Origin: an uncultured Pelagibacteraceae bacterium
Lineage (GTDB): Bacteria; Pseudomonadota; Alphaproteobacteria; Pelagibacterales; Pelagibacteraceae
Length of the DNA: 64,000 bases
Reading direction: 5' to 3'
Assembly: GCA_902580945.1 (NCBI GenBank)
Contig: CACHML010000003.1
Coordinates: 1 to 64,000 of the forward strand
Shown: positions 38,200-47,267 of the stretch, in pieces
How the letters are laid out: each line of letters begins with the position of its first letter
Position numbering within the stretch: the stretch's first letter is position 1
Program-made: the position numbers and the translations under genes
The notes under the pieces: generated by a model
Told to the model about the DNA's origin: nothing
What the model saw: only the letters and a program-made list of their open reading frames with translations
Databases searched by the model: none

Positions 38200-39129
38200 A
38201 TGAAAATATTAGGAATTGGAAATGCAATTGTAGATGTAATTTGCAAAGTAGAGGATGATTTTATCATTAAAAATAATTTAACAAAAAGTACTATGAAATT
38301 AATTTTTGATGACAAAGAGTTCAAAGATTTATTATCAAATCTTAAGATAGAAAAAACTGTATCAGGAGGTTCGGTTGCAAACTCAATTGTAGGTTTATCT
38401 CAACTTGGAAATGAAGTTGGTTTTATTGGTAAAGTTAATGATGATGAACTTGGCGGTAAATATGAAGATGGCTTGAAACAAGAAAATGTTAAATATTTTT
38501 ACACTAAGAAAAAAGAAGATTTACCAACTGGAACTTGCTTAATTTTAGTTACACCGGACTCTGAAAGAACAATGTGTACTTTTTTAGGGACGGCAGGAAA
38601 AATAAATGAAAATGATGTTAGCTCAGATGCAATTAAGAAAAGTGAGATAATACTTTTAGAGGGATATCTTTGGGATGAAGGAGAACCAAAAAAAGCCTTT
38701 GAGAAAGCGATTCAAAGTGCAAATAAAGTTGCTATGTCGCTATCAGACCAATTCTGTGTAGATCGACACAAACCTCATTTTTTAGAGTTAGTTAAACATA
38801 AATTGGATATAACTTTTGCAAATGAACAAGAAATAATGTCCCTTATTGATGCAAAATCATTTGATGAAGTGATAAATTTTTCAAAATCTTTAGGCAAAAT
38901 AATTGTTTTAACAAGAGGTGAGAAAGGTGCTGTTGCTATTAATGGAGATGAAGTTGTTGAATGTGGTATTAAACAAGGTCTGAAAATTGTTGATTTGACT
39001 GGTGCAGGTGACCTTTTTGCTGCAGGATTTTTACATGGCCATGTAAACAATATGTCATTAAAAGAAAGCTTAGACAAAGGAACTGATATGTCCTCTAAAG
39101 TTATACAACAAATAGGTGCGAGACTGTAA
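38200..39129 (+). CDS. PfkB-family sugar/nucleoside kinase
   Basis: A 309-residue kinase of the ribokinase (PfkB) family. The N-terminal GNAIVDV and GGSVANS motifs and the C-terminal DLTGAGDLFAAGF (catalytic Asp with the anion hole) are present. The pattern is nearest to adenosine kinase-like members of alphaproteobacteria, but substrate cannot be fixed from sequence. It closes the dapB-nth-pfkB run. Confidence 0.85.
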   Translation: MKILGIGNAIVDVICKVEDDFIIKNNLTKSTMKLIFDDKEFKDLLSNLKIEKTVSGGSVANSIVGLSQLGNEVGFIGKVNDDELGGKYEDGLKQENVKYFYTKKKEDLPTGTCLILVTPDSERTMCTFLGTAGKINENDVSSDAIKKSEIILLEGYLWDEGEPKKAFEKAIQSANKVAMSLSDQFCVDRHKPHFLELVKHKLDITFANEQEIMSLIDAKSFDEVINFSKSLGKIIVLTRGEKGAVAINGDEVVECGIKQGLKIVDLTGAGDLFAAGFLHGHVNNMSLKESLDKGTDMSSKVIQQIGARL

Positions 39130-39131
39130 AA

Positions 39132-39239
39132 TTATTTTTTTTTTCTTTTAAAACTACCTTTACCTTTTTTAGGTTTTACAACTCTGGTTTTATACTTTGG
39201 TGTTAATAAATCTTTAGCGATTAGGTTTTTTTTTTTCAT
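39132..39239 (-). CDS. arfA: ArfA-like alternative ribosome-rescue factor (35 aa)
   Basis: A 35-codon frame absent from the ORF track. Its sequence (AKDLLTPKYKTRVV then KPKKGKGSFKRKKK) matches the conserved core of ArfA, which in E. coli reads [25 protein letters not shown]. ArfA enters the empty mRNA channel of stalled ribosomes and recruits RF2, acting as backup to tmRNA. Only the functional core is kept. The ATG overlaps the stop of the upstream regulator gene (TAATG), so translation is coupled. The hairpin that truncates arfA mRNA in E. coli is not evident here. Confidence 0.72.
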   Translation of the reverse strand: MKKKNLIAKDLLTPKYKTRVVKPKKGKGSFKRKKK

Positions 39240-39802
39240 TATATAATGTAACCAAATTTTGAACTCTTTATAAAATCTTTATCTTCAAAGATTGTATTAA
39301 TTTTTTTTCTTAATCTATAAATATGTGTTTCCACTGTATGTGTGTCCAATTTTGAGTTATGTCCCCAAACCTCAGTCTGTAATTTACTAATTTTGACTGG
39401 CTTTTTTGAATTTTTTAAAAAAACAATAATATTTGCCTCCCTTTCTGTTAAATCTAAGCTTTTTTCATTATTAAAAATTTTTCTTGAATTTAAATTCAAT
39501 TTATATATTCCAAGGTCTATCTCGGATTGCTCACTGTATTTTCTCTTCAGAAATTTTATATTTATGATTTCAATCAATTTATTAATTTCTATAGGAAAGT
39601 CTTTTACAATTATTTGGTTTTTTATGTCTTTCATTTCTTTTTCTGATATTACCATGTAATTACCTTTAACTTTTTTAAGTTTATAATTGAAATCATTACT
39701 ATTTTTAACAAATATCAAATTAAAGTTTATTTTGTTCTCTAACTCACTAAGAATTTCATATAAAATCTTAAAATCACAAATTACTAAAGTTTGATTATTC
39801 AT
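39239..39802 (-). CDS. OmpR/PhoB-type winged-helix protein with degenerate receiver domain
   Basis: About 187 residues. The C-terminal 95 residues form an OmpR-type winged-helix DNA-binding domain (LTEREANIIVFLK, VWGHNSKLDTHTVETHIYRLRKKI, SKFGYII). The N-terminal part has the size of a response-regulator receiver but lacks clear phospho-acceptor Asp and acidic-pocket residues, so it is probably not phosphorylated (inference). No histidine kinase is adjacent. It is divergent from an L,D-transpeptidase-fold gene and is a candidate regulator of it. I start at 39802 (MNNQTLV); the track start at 39823 would overlap the neighbour's 5' end. Confidence 0.82.
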   Translation of the reverse strand: MNNQTLVICDFKILYEILSELENKINFNLIFVKNSNDFNYKLKKVKGNYMVISEKEMKDIKNQIIVKDFPIEINKLIEIINIKFLKRKYSEQSEIDLGIYKLNLNSRKIFNNEKSLDLTEREANIIVFLKNSKKPVKISKLQTEVWGHNSKLDTHTVETHIYRLRKKINTIFEDKDFIKSSKFGYII

Positions 39803-39816
39803 ATATAATAAAGGAT

Positions 39817-40311
39817 ATGACAATTATTCTAAAAAAGAAAGCAACACTTAATTTCGGTGAATTTAATTTTAAGTGCTCTATTGGAAAAAAAGGATTGACT
39901 AAAAAAAAGGTAGAGGGAGATAAAAAAACACCAATTGGAATATTTTCTTTGGGTAATTTGTATTATAGGAAGGACAGACACGCTAAACCTTTTACAAAAT
40001 TAAAATGCATCCCGATTAATAAAAATATGGGTTGGTGTGATGATGTAAAAAATCAAAAGTTTTATAACAAACTAATTACAATTAAGAAAAGAATTAGTTG
40101 TGAAAAATTATTTAGGAAAGATCATAAATATGATTTTATAATCCCTATAAACTATAATTCAAAAAAACCTATAACAGGAAAAGGTAGTGCAATTTTTATT
40201 CATTTAACAAAAAACTTTAATCCTACTTTAGGATGTGTAGCATTAAATAAAAAAGATTTTTTAATTTTATTGAAACTTATAAACAAAAAGACAAAAATAA
40301 AATTATCTTAA
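39817..40311 (+). CDS. YkuD-domain (L,D-transpeptidase-fold) protein without signal peptide
   Basis: A 164-residue protein with the YkuD motif IFIHLTKNFNPTLGCVAL: the active-site His and the Cys of the (S/T)-x-G-C box are present. GDKKTPIGIFSLG near residue 40 is the usual 'TP-x-G-x-F' block. No signal peptide is visible, so it is either not exported or uses an unusual route; some alphaproteobacterial members look like this. L,D-transpeptidases crosslink peptidoglycan or attach proteins to it. It overlaps yggS at the 3' end by 4 bases. Confidence 0.85.
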   Translation: MTIILKKKATLNFGEFNFKCSIGKKGLTKKKVEGDKKTPIGIFSLGNLYYRKDRHAKPFTKLKCIPINKNMGWCDDVKNQKFYNKLITIKKRISCEKLFRKDHKYDFIIPINYNSKKPITGKGSAIFIHLTKNFNPTLGCVALNKKDFLILLKLINKKTKIKLS

Positions 40312-40970
40312 CTACGTTTACCAAATATATTTGATCCAATTCTTAAATATGTTGACTTAAATTCTATTGCACTTAGATAATCTGAGGACATTCCCATACT
40401 TAACTCGGTTAAATTTATTATTTGATTTAATTCACTCATTTGTGAGAAAAATTTAGTGGATTTCTCATTAATGGGAGGAATACACATTATCCCAATTATA
40501 TTGAGATCAAGATTTTTAGAAAAATTGTAAAAATCTAACAAATTTTCTTTTAATATTCCAGATTTTTGACTTTCTTCACCAAGATTTATTTGAATGAAAA
40601 TTTTAGGTCTGACATTTAATTTTTTTTGTTCCAAAGATATTTTTTTAGCTAATTTTTCACTATCAAGTGAATGTATATAATCAAAAATTTTTACTGCAAT
40701 CTTAACCTTGTTTGTTTGAAGTTTACCAATTAAATGTAAGTTGATTTTTTCATTTTGTTTTTTTACATTTGTCCATTTTTCAACTGCTTCTTGAACTTTA
40801 TTCTCACCATAATCTAAATGGCCATATTCAATCAATGGTAAAATATGATCCATTTTAAAAGTTTTTGAAACTGCAATAATTTTAGGTATTCTATTTCTTT
40901 CTTTAATTTCTAATAATTTAGAATTGATTGAGCTTTGAATTGATATTAAATTTTGAATAGTTTTATGCAT
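40308..40970 (-). CDS. YggS-family PLP homeostasis protein
   Basis: About 220 residues of the YggS/PROSC family, a single-domain alanine-racemase-like barrel that binds pyridoxal phosphate and balances free PLP. Visible motifs are IIAVSKTFKMDHI with the PLP Lys (near residue 40), YGENKVQEA, HLIGKLQTNK and MGMSSDYLSAIE near the end. I use the ATG at 40970 (MHKTIQN), which fits the family, rather than 41033 in the track; it then lies only 3 bases from the divergent ThiE-like gene. Confidence 0.92.
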   Translation of the reverse strand: MHKTIQNLISIQSSINSKLLEIKERNRIPKIIAVSKTFKMDHILPLIEYGHLDYGENKVQEAVEKWTNVKKQNEKINLHLIGKLQTNKVKIAVKIFDYIHSLDSEKLAKKISLEQKKLNVRPKIFIQINLGEESQKSGILKENLLDFYNFSKNLDLNIIGIMCIPPINEKSTKFFSQMSELNQIINLTELSMGMSSDYLSAIEFKSTYLRIGSNIFGKRS

Positions 40971-40973
40971 AGA

Positions 40974-41507
40974 ATGAATTTTAAAAAGTATTACTTTATA
41001 GATAAATTTGAAAAAAGTAACATTGATAAACAAAGTAAAAATACTAGAATAATTTATAGAAATTACAGAAAAAACTGCAGAATAAGTGAAATTATATCAA
41101 TAAGAAATTTTTGTAGAAAAAAAAATATTAAATTTTATTTATCGAACAATATTAAATTGTCTATCAGTTTAAATTTAGATGGCGCATATCTACCATCATT
41201 TAATGAGAGCTATACTCATTTAAATTACAGTTTAAAAGAGAATTTTTTACTTCTTGGATCAGCACATAATTTACGAGAAATTAGAATTAAAGAGAAACAA
41301 AAAGTAAAAGAAATTTTTTTATCTTCCTTATTTAAAAATAATGGAAATTTTTTGGGTTTAAACAAGTTTAAAATTTTATCAAATTTCTCTAGGAAAACTA
41401 TTATTGCTTTAGGTGGAATTTCAGAAAAAAATATCAAACTTATCAGTTTAACAAAATCTAATGGATACGCTGGTATTTCAAATTTTGAACAAAAAAAAGG
41501 CCCCTAA
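40974..41507 (+). CDS. Degenerate thiamine-phosphate-synthase-like (TMP-TenI) protein
   Basis: About 177 residues. The C-terminal IIALGGISEKNIKLI and GYAGISNFEQ match the phosphate-binding end of ThiE/TenI barrels, and LNLDGAYLPS in the middle matches the usual D-G-x-H-L-P segment with the His lost. Several ThiE active-site residues are not recognisable, so real thiamine-phosphate synthase activity is doubtful. SAR11 is known to lack parts of thiamine synthesis, which fits a residual or altered role. Its stop codon lies inside a terminator hairpin. The ATG at 40974 is preferred over 40953. Confidence 0.65.
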   Translation: MNFKKYYFIDKFEKSNIDKQSKNTRIIYRNYRKNCRISEIISIRNFCRKKNIKFYLSNNIKLSISLNLDGAYLPSFNESYTHLNYSLKENFLLLGSAHNLREIRIKEKQKVKEIFLSSLFKNNGNFLGLNKFKILSNFSRKTIIALGGISEKNIKLISLTKSNGYAGISNFEQKKGP

Positions 41508-41522
41508 AAGAGGCCTTTTTTT
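41492..41522. terminator. Bidirectional intrinsic terminator between ThiE-like gene and porin
   Basis: AAAAAAAGGCC and GGCCTTTTTTT pair perfectly around CCTAAAAGA, giving U runs on both strands. It serves the ThiE-like gene on the plus strand, whose TAA stop (41505-41507) lies within the loop, and the porin gene on the minus strand, whose stop is 21 bases away. Confidence 0.88.
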
Positions 41523-41542
41523 AAAAATTTGATTCTTTGTAA

Positions 41543-42487
41543 TTAGAATGCAAATGAGAAGTTAACTTCGTAACCTGTGTTATCAGCTGTTCCAGTACCC
41601 GCAACATTATCGATTGTTGAATGAGTTCCTGAAATAGTTAAGCCGCCTGAAGTGTAAGAGAAACTCACACCAGTTGCTTCCTGATCATTTGATCCAGATT
41701 CAAAATCAATCTCTGATACGTTGTAAGAAATTGATAAATCATCACTTACAGCATATGAAATACCCATTGCTGTAAAGTCTTCGTCTTCATTCGCAGTACC
41801 TGAATCAGTTTCATTTACTTGGTAACCGACTGTAAGTGCTCCCATAGCATATGTGATTGCCATAGCAGACAAGTCAGCTTTTCCAGTAATACCTGTAGTA
41901 GGTTGGTTGTTATTTTCACCCATTGCTAGATATACTGATAAGCCGTCGATACCAGTGTATAATGCACCGATTTCAGTTGAACTTTCAACTACACCTACTC
42001 CGCCTGATGGAGTGTAAGCAGCTTTAATTGCTAGTCCGTCCATTGCAGTGTAATCCCAGATGAATCTGTTAGCAGAGCTAGCAGCATTTGCAGCACCAGC
42101 AGCTGTTCCAGATACAGCAACACCATGAGCTTCTTCGTTTGCACTTGGAGTTACATCATCCCAAGCACCTATTGGTCCTGATGAACCACTTCCTGAGAAA
42201 GTTAATTTACCCAAATCACCAGTGTCGATAGAAATACTTCTGTCGTCCATATTATTTCCGTCAATCTCTATTGATGTTGATACTGTGAAACCATTATCCA
42301 TTTCACCACTTGCAGTAAATGTAAGAGAGTCAGTCATTGACCAACCATTTCCTAGGTCAGAATTATCCTCACCATTGAAAAAGATTGAAGTAGCGCCTGA
42401 TACAGACATTGATGCTGCTTGCGCAGAACCAGCTGTTACCAATGCAGTACCTAATGCTGTCAATCCTATTTTTTTTAGATTGTCCAT
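41543..42487 (-). CDS. Outer-membrane porin
   Basis: About 314 residues with a signal peptide (KIGLTALGTALVTAGSAQA) and a mature part of alternating Ser/Thr/Gly-rich beta strands (for example TSIFFNGED, GFTVSTSIEIDG) ending in the terminal aromatic GYEVNFSFAF, the C-terminal Phe signal for BamA assembly. It should be a 16-strand-type general porin. I choose ATG 42487 since AAAGG lies 7-10 bases before it; the track adds 12 residues. GC content and codon use differ from its neighbours in favour of GCA/GGT, typical of a very highly expressed gene. It is closed by the terminator at 41492. Confidence 0.88.
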   Translation of the reverse strand: MDNLKKIGLTALGTALVTAGSAQAASMSVSGATSIFFNGEDNSDLGNGWSMTDSLTFTASGEMDNGFTVSTSIEIDGNNMDDRSISIDTGDLGKLTFSGSGSSGPIGAWDDVTPSANEEAHGVAVSGTAAGAANAASSANRFIWDYTAMDGLAIKAAYTPSGGVGVVESSTEIGALYTGIDGLSVYLAMGENNNQPTTGITGKADLSAMAITYAMGALTVGYQVNETDSGTANEDEDFTAMGISYAVSDDLSISYNVSEIDFESGSNDQEATGVSFSYTSGGLTISGTHSTIDNVAGTGTADNTGYEVNFSFAF

Positions 42488-42703
42488 ATTATTACCTTTC
42501 GTTAGTTGTTTAATATTAAACATTTAATTCCTATCAATTATTTTTAAAAAATATTCCTTATTTTACTTGAAAATAGTATATTTAGGAAAAGTGTTGTATT
42601 TTTACATCACAATTAAACAAATAATTATCGGCTTTTTTAACCTTTTTGAAAAAAAACTTTTTAATCTCTCTTCTTTTCATTTATTACTAATTTTAAGGAA
42701 ATT

Positions 42704-43273
42704 ATGTCATTTTTTTTTAAGTCCAGACTTACTACAATAATTTTAGTAGCATTATTTGCATTATATTCTTGCGAAGGGATGCCAGGAGGTGACGCCAGAA
42801 AGAATCCACCAAATCCAAAAGAAAGGGTGAAGAAAAATTTAGAAGAAGGTAGAGGATTTAGGCTAGATAGTGCTTTTGGAAAAAGCGCAAAAGGTGGAGA
42901 TTTTCTATTTGCAAGTGCAAATGAACTTTGGAGGGCTTCTCTTGATACAATTGATTTTATGCCACTTTCATCCGTTAATTATAGTGGTGGAATAATAATT
43001 ACAGACTGGTACTCAGACGGAAACAATCTGGATGAATCTGTTAAAATAAGCATTAGATTTTTAACAAATGAGGTAAGAAGTGATGCCTTGGATATAAGTG
43101 TGTTTTATAAAAAATGTAATCAAGTTTTAAATTGCAAAATAGAAAAAAGAACTGGATCACTTGTTGCAGAACTAAAAAAAGAAATTTTGAGTAAGGCTGC
43201 AATTTACAAAAAACAAAAAAAAGATAAAAATTTCAAAGAATATAAAGGTAGTGCAGTCGACATTACAAAATAA
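42704..43273 (+). CDS. DUF3576 domain lipoprotein
   Basis: A 189-residue lipoprotein: a signal with lipobox LYSC (Cys near residue 23), then the DUF3576 domain ([30 protein letters not shown]). The family is an alphaproteobacterial outer-membrane-associated protein of unknown function that is regularly found just upstream of leuS and lptE, as here. An AAGGAA ribosome binding site precedes the ATG. Confidence 0.9.
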   Translation: MSFFFKSRLTTIILVALFALYSCEGMPGGDARKNPPNPKERVKKNLEEGRGFRLDSAFGKSAKGGDFLFASANELWRASLDTIDFMPLSSVNYSGGIIITDWYSDGNNLDESVKISIRFLTNEVRSDALDISVFYKKCNQVLNCKIEKRTGSLVAELKKEILSKAAIYKKQKKDKNFKEYKGSAVDITK

Positions 43274-43287
43274 ATTTTAATATTAAA

Positions 43288-45843
43288 GTGACTTCTTCAG
43301 AAAGATATAATTTTAAAACTATAGAAGAAAAGTGGCAAGAAAAGTGGATTAAAGCAAAAGCTTTTTCATCTAAGGTCGATAAAACCAAACAAAAATTTTA
43401 TTGCTTGGAAATGTTTCCGTACCCTTCAGGAAAAATACATATGGGTCACGTAAGAAATTATACAATAGGTGATGTATTATCTAGATATAAAACTTTAAAA
43501 GGTTTTAATGTAATGCACCCAATGGGATGGGATGCATTTGGGATGCCAGCTGAAAATGCTGCAAGAGAAAATAATTTGGATCCAAAAGATTGGACTAATA
43601 AAAATATTTCTACAATGAAAAGTCAATTAAAAAAACTAGGACTTTCTATTGATTGGGAAAGAGAAATTTCAACTTGCTCAGAAGAATACTATAAACATCA
43701 ACAACTTTTTTTTTTAGAGTTATATGAAAAAGGATTGGTTTACAGGAAAGAAAACTATGTAAATTGGGATCCGATCGATCAAACAGTTCTAGCTAATGAA
43801 CAAGTTATTGATGGGAAAGGATGGAGATCGGGAGCTATAGTTGAAAGAAAAAAACTAAATCAATGGTTCTTTAAAATCTCAGAATTTTCGCAAGAACTGT
43901 TAGATGATTTAAAGAAATTAAACGAGTGGCCAAATAAGGTCAAAGTAATGCAAAAAAACTGGATAGGTAAATCTTATGGTTGTGAAATAACTTTCAAAAC
44001 AGAGGGAGATTTACCAGTTGATGAAATCAAATGTTTTACAACAAGGCCCGATACTTTATTTGGTTTCTCTTTTTTGGCTATTTCAATTGATCATGAAATT
44101 TCAAAATATTATTCAAAAAATAAAGACTTTCAAAGATTTAAAAAAGAGTGTCAGAAAACTGGAACTACCGAGGAAGCGCTCGCCATAGGTGATAAAATTG
44201 GTTTTAAAACAAATTTAAAAGCTGTAAATCCATTAAACCCAAGTGAAAAAGTTCCTGTTTTCTTTGCAAATTTTGTTTTGATGGATTATGGGTTTGGCGC
44301 AGTTTTTGGCTGCCCAGCACATGATCAAAGAGATTTTGATTTTGCAACAAAATATAATCTAAATATTAAAACTGTGGTTAGACCTGATGATGAAAACGAG
44401 CGTTATACTGTAAAAGACAAAGCATATACAGGATCAGGTGTAATTATAAATTCAGAATTTTTAAATGGACTAAAAGTTCCCGAGGACTCAATTTCTAAAA
44501 CAATTGATATTTTAGAGAAAAAAGGAATTGGAAAGAAACAGTTCAATTTTAGACTAAAAGATTGGGGAGTTTCTAGACAGCGTTATTGGGGATGTCCGAT
44601 CCCTATTGCGTATGATGAAGATGGGAATGTAAAAAAAATTCCCAAAGAAGATTTACCAGTTACACTTCCAGAAAATGTAGACTTAAATAGTAAAGGTAAT
44701 CCATTAGACTCACAGAATGAATGGAAAAATATATTAATTGAGGGAAAAAAATATATCAGAGAGACTGATACACTTGATACTTTTGTCTGTTCCTCTTGGT
44801 ACTATCTTAGATTCTGTTCACCTAAAGAAACTGAATATGGATATAAAGATGAAGATATTAATTATTGGATGCCAGTTGATCAATATATTGGCGGTGTGGA
44901 ACATGCTATTCTTCACCTTTTATATTCACGTTTTTTTATGAAAGCCCTAGGTTATAAAAATAAAAATTTTTCATTTACTGAGCCGTTTAAAGGATTGTTT
45001 ACTCAAGGCATGGTATGTCATGAGACTTATAAAGATCAAAATAATAATTGGATTAGCCCTAATGAAATAGAATTTAAAGATGGTAAGTATTATAAAAAAG
45101 GAGAACAAGAAAATAAAATAATTGTCGGACCTTCTGAGTCAATGTCAAAATCAAAAAAAAATGTTATAGATCCAGAAAATATAATTAATAACTATGGTGC
45201 TGATGCAGTAAGATTATTTATATTATCAGATAGTCCACCTGAGAAAGATGTTCAATGGTCAGACCAAGGTATGATTGCTTCACATAAATTTATACTTAAA
45301 CTTTGGGGCCTACATTTAAAAGTGAAACAAAAAATTAAAAAAAGTGTTGGAAATAAAAAAGATAATGAAAATTTTGAAAAATTTACAAATCAAATGATAA
45401 ATAAAATTACTAATAATTTAGAAAATTTTAATTATAATGTAATTATTGCAAATATTTACGAAACATATAATTTTTTAAATAAAGAAATAGATAGTAATGT
45501 TGATAGTAATGTTCTTAAAATAAATTACATCAAAATACTAACTTTATTTTCTCCAGCAATACCTCACTACGTATCGGAATGCTTAGAGGATTTAGGATAT
45601 ATGGACCAGTTAAACTGGCCAGAGGTTAATGAAAATTTGTTAGAGGAAATTAAAATAGATTATGTAATACAAATTAATGGAAAAAAAAGAGCTATTTTAA
45701 ACGAAACTAGAGATATAGACCAAGAAAGTCTTTTAACCAAACTAAAATCTAATAAGGTGTCTCAAAGATATATAAAAAATAAGTCTATAAAAAAAATAAT
45801 TTTTGTGAAAAATAGATTAATAAACTTACTAATTGATGAATAA
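43288..45843 (+). CDS. leuS: Leucyl-tRNA synthetase
   Basis: An 851-residue class I synthetase charging tRNA-Leu. HIGH-type motif [15 protein letters not shown] (near residue 48), the CP1 editing domain with the TRPDT segment (near 252), the DDENERY-containing editing region and KMSKS-type motif [10 protein letters not shown] (near 618) are present. The start is GTG. It overlaps lptE by 8 bases. Confidence 0.98.
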   Translation: MTSSERYNFKTIEEKWQEKWIKAKAFSSKVDKTKQKFYCLEMFPYPSGKIHMGHVRNYTIGDVLSRYKTLKGFNVMHPMGWDAFGMPAENAARENNLDPKDWTNKNISTMKSQLKKLGLSIDWEREISTCSEEYYKHQQLFFLELYEKGLVYRKENYVNWDPIDQTVLANEQVIDGKGWRSGAIVERKKLNQWFFKISEFSQELLDDLKKLNEWPNKVKVMQKNWIGKSYGCEITFKTEGDLPVDEIKCFTTRPDTLFGFSFLAISIDHEISKYYSKNKDFQRFKKECQKTGTTEEALAIGDKIGFKTNLKAVNPLNPSEKVPVFFANFVLMDYGFGAVFGCPAHDQRDFDFATKYNLNIKTVVRPDDENERYTVKDKAYTGSGVIINSEFLNGLKVPEDSISKTIDILEKKGIGKKQFNFRLKDWGVSRQRYWGCPIPIAYDEDGNVKKIPKEDLPVTLPENVDLNSKGNPLDSQNEWKNILIEGKKYIRETDTLDTFVCSSWYYLRFCSPKETEYGYKDEDINYWMPVDQYIGGVEHAILHLLYSRFFMKALGYKNKNFSFTEPFKGLFTQGMVCHETYKDQNNNWISPNEIEFKDGKYYKKGEQENKIIVGPSESMSKSKKNVIDPENIINNYGADAVRLFILSDSPPEKDVQWSDQGMIASHKFILKLWGLHLKVKQKIKKSVGNKKDNENFEKFTNQMINKITNNLENFNYNVIIANIYETYNFLNKEIDSNVDSNVLKINYIKILTLFSPAIPHYVSECLEDLGYMDQLNWPEVNENLLEEIKIDYVIQINGKKRAILNETRDIDQESLLTKLKSNKVSQRYIKNKSIKKIIFVKNRLINLLIDE

Positions 45844-46300
45844 AATATTGTTAACATTTTTAATAATCTTCAGCACCTCATGTGCTTACAAACCAATTCT
45901 TTCTGAAAAAAACTACAATTTTCAAATTGAAAAAATTACATTTTCTGGTGAAAAAAATATTAATAGAGTAATAAAGAGAAAACTTTCAATGATTAGAGAA
46001 AGTGATAATTCCAACAAAAAAAAATTTGACGTAATAATTGAAACACTAAAAAATAAAAAAATAGTTTCCAATGATAGCAAAGGGGATCCTTTAAAATTTG
46101 AAGTTAATATAATAGTTTTTTATCAAGTTGAACTCAATGGTGATATATTGCTTAAGAGAGAAATAGAAAAAAATCATATTTATAATAATAAGTCTGATAA
46201 ATTTCAACTTGAACAAGATGAGAAAAATATAATTGATAATTTATCTAATAAAATTAGTGATGACATAATATCTTCAATCATAAATTTAAATGATAGTTAA
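45836..46300 (+). CDS. lptE: LPS-assembly lipoprotein LptE
   Basis: About 154 residues: signal with lipobox FSTSC (Cys near residue 16) followed by YKPIL, the typical start of mature LptE. It plugs the LptD barrel in the outer membrane for lipopolysaccharide insertion. Identification rests on the lipobox, size and the fixed leuS-lptE-holA order, since LptE sequences are poorly conserved. I use ATG 45836; a TTG at 45833 is the track start. It overlaps holA by 11 bases. Confidence 0.85.
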   Translation: MNKILLTFLIIFSTSCAYKPILSEKNYNFQIEKITFSGEKNINRVIKRKLSMIRESDNSNKKKFDVIIETLKNKKIVSNDSKGDPLKFEVNIIVFYQVELNGDILLKREIEKNHIYNNKSDKFQLEQDEKNIIDNLSNKISDDIISSIINLNDS

Positions 46301-47267
46301 AAGTTTTGAATTAAATAGTTTTAAAATTAAAGATAAAAAAATACATCTAATTTTTGGAAACAATGAAGGTCTAAAAAATGATATTTTAGATAAAATTTAT
46401 TTAAAGGATTTTTCTGGCGAAATTTTAAAATATGATGAGCAAGAGATTTTAGTTAATAAAGATAGTTTAATATCAAATTTATTCAACAAATCACTTTTCG
46501 AAGATAAAAAAATAATTGTTATTTCACGGGCTACAGAAAAAATATTCAATTTAATAAATGAAATAATGGAAAAAGAATTGTCAGAAGTAAATATTATAAT
46601 AAATTCTTCTAATTTAGAAAAAAAATCAAAATTGAGAAATTTGTTTGAGAAAGAGAAAGAATTAATTTGTACTCCAGTTTATGAGGATGATACAAGGTCT
46701 TTAAATTTTGTTATTCAAAACTTTTTAAAGGAACATAAATTTAACTTATCACAAGAAATAAAAAATATTCTTATTGAAAGATCAAATGGAGATAGAATTA
46801 ATTTAAAAAACGAACTTACTAAGTTGAAAAACTTATCAATTAGCAAGAAAATAATTAGTTCTGAGGATTCTATAAAACTTTCTAATCTTGCTGAAAATTA
46901 TAGTGTATTTGAATTATCTGACAATTATTTGGCTAAAAATTCTAAGAAAGTTTCTAATATACTTAATGAAAACAATTACTCTTCTGAGGACTGTATATTG
47001 ATCATCAGGACGATATTAAGCAAATCTAAAAGACTTTTGAAAATAAGAACTGAAATTGACAATCATCAAAACTTAGAAAAAGCTCTATCAAGCGTTAAAC
47101 CGCCAATATTTTGGAAAGAAAAAGATATTGTAAAAAAACAAGTTCAATCATGGTCGACTGAAGAGGTAAAAAAAATGATATTCAAAATAAATGATTTGGA
47201 AGGTTTAATTAAGAAAAATTCAACAAATTCAATGCTTTTTGTATCTAATTTTATAAGCAACTATTAG
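46290..47267 (+). CDS. holA: DNA polymerase III delta subunit
   Basis: A 325-residue clamp-loader subunit that opens the sliding clamp. The N-terminal IHLIFGNNEGLKND and the helical LSQEIKNILIERSNGDRINLKNEL block are typical of HolA in alphaproteobacteria, and the position after lptE is conserved. It converges with parB with a 4-base overlap. Confidence 0.88.
   Translation: MIVKSFELNSFKIKDKKIHLIFGNNEGLKNDILDKIYLKDFSGEILKYDEQEILVNKDSLISNLFNKSLFEDKKIIVISRATEKIFNLINEIMEKELSEVNIIINSSNLEKKSKLRNLFEKEKELICTPVYEDDTRSLNFVIQNFLKEHKFNLSQEIKNILIERSNGDRINLKNELTKLKNLSISKKIISSEDSIKLSNLAENYSVFELSDNYLAKNSKKVSNILNENNYSSEDCILIIRTILSKSKRLLKIRTEIDNHQNLEKALSSVKPPIFWKEKDIVKKQVQSWSTEEVKKMIFKINDLEGLIKKNSTNSMLFVSNFISNY

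Noticed and set aside
42524-42703. Porin promoter and possible regulatory RNA in the porin-DUF3576 gap
   Set aside because: TATACT-like boxes are present but no matching -35 at proper spacing and no clear stem-loop; I could not support a specific site.
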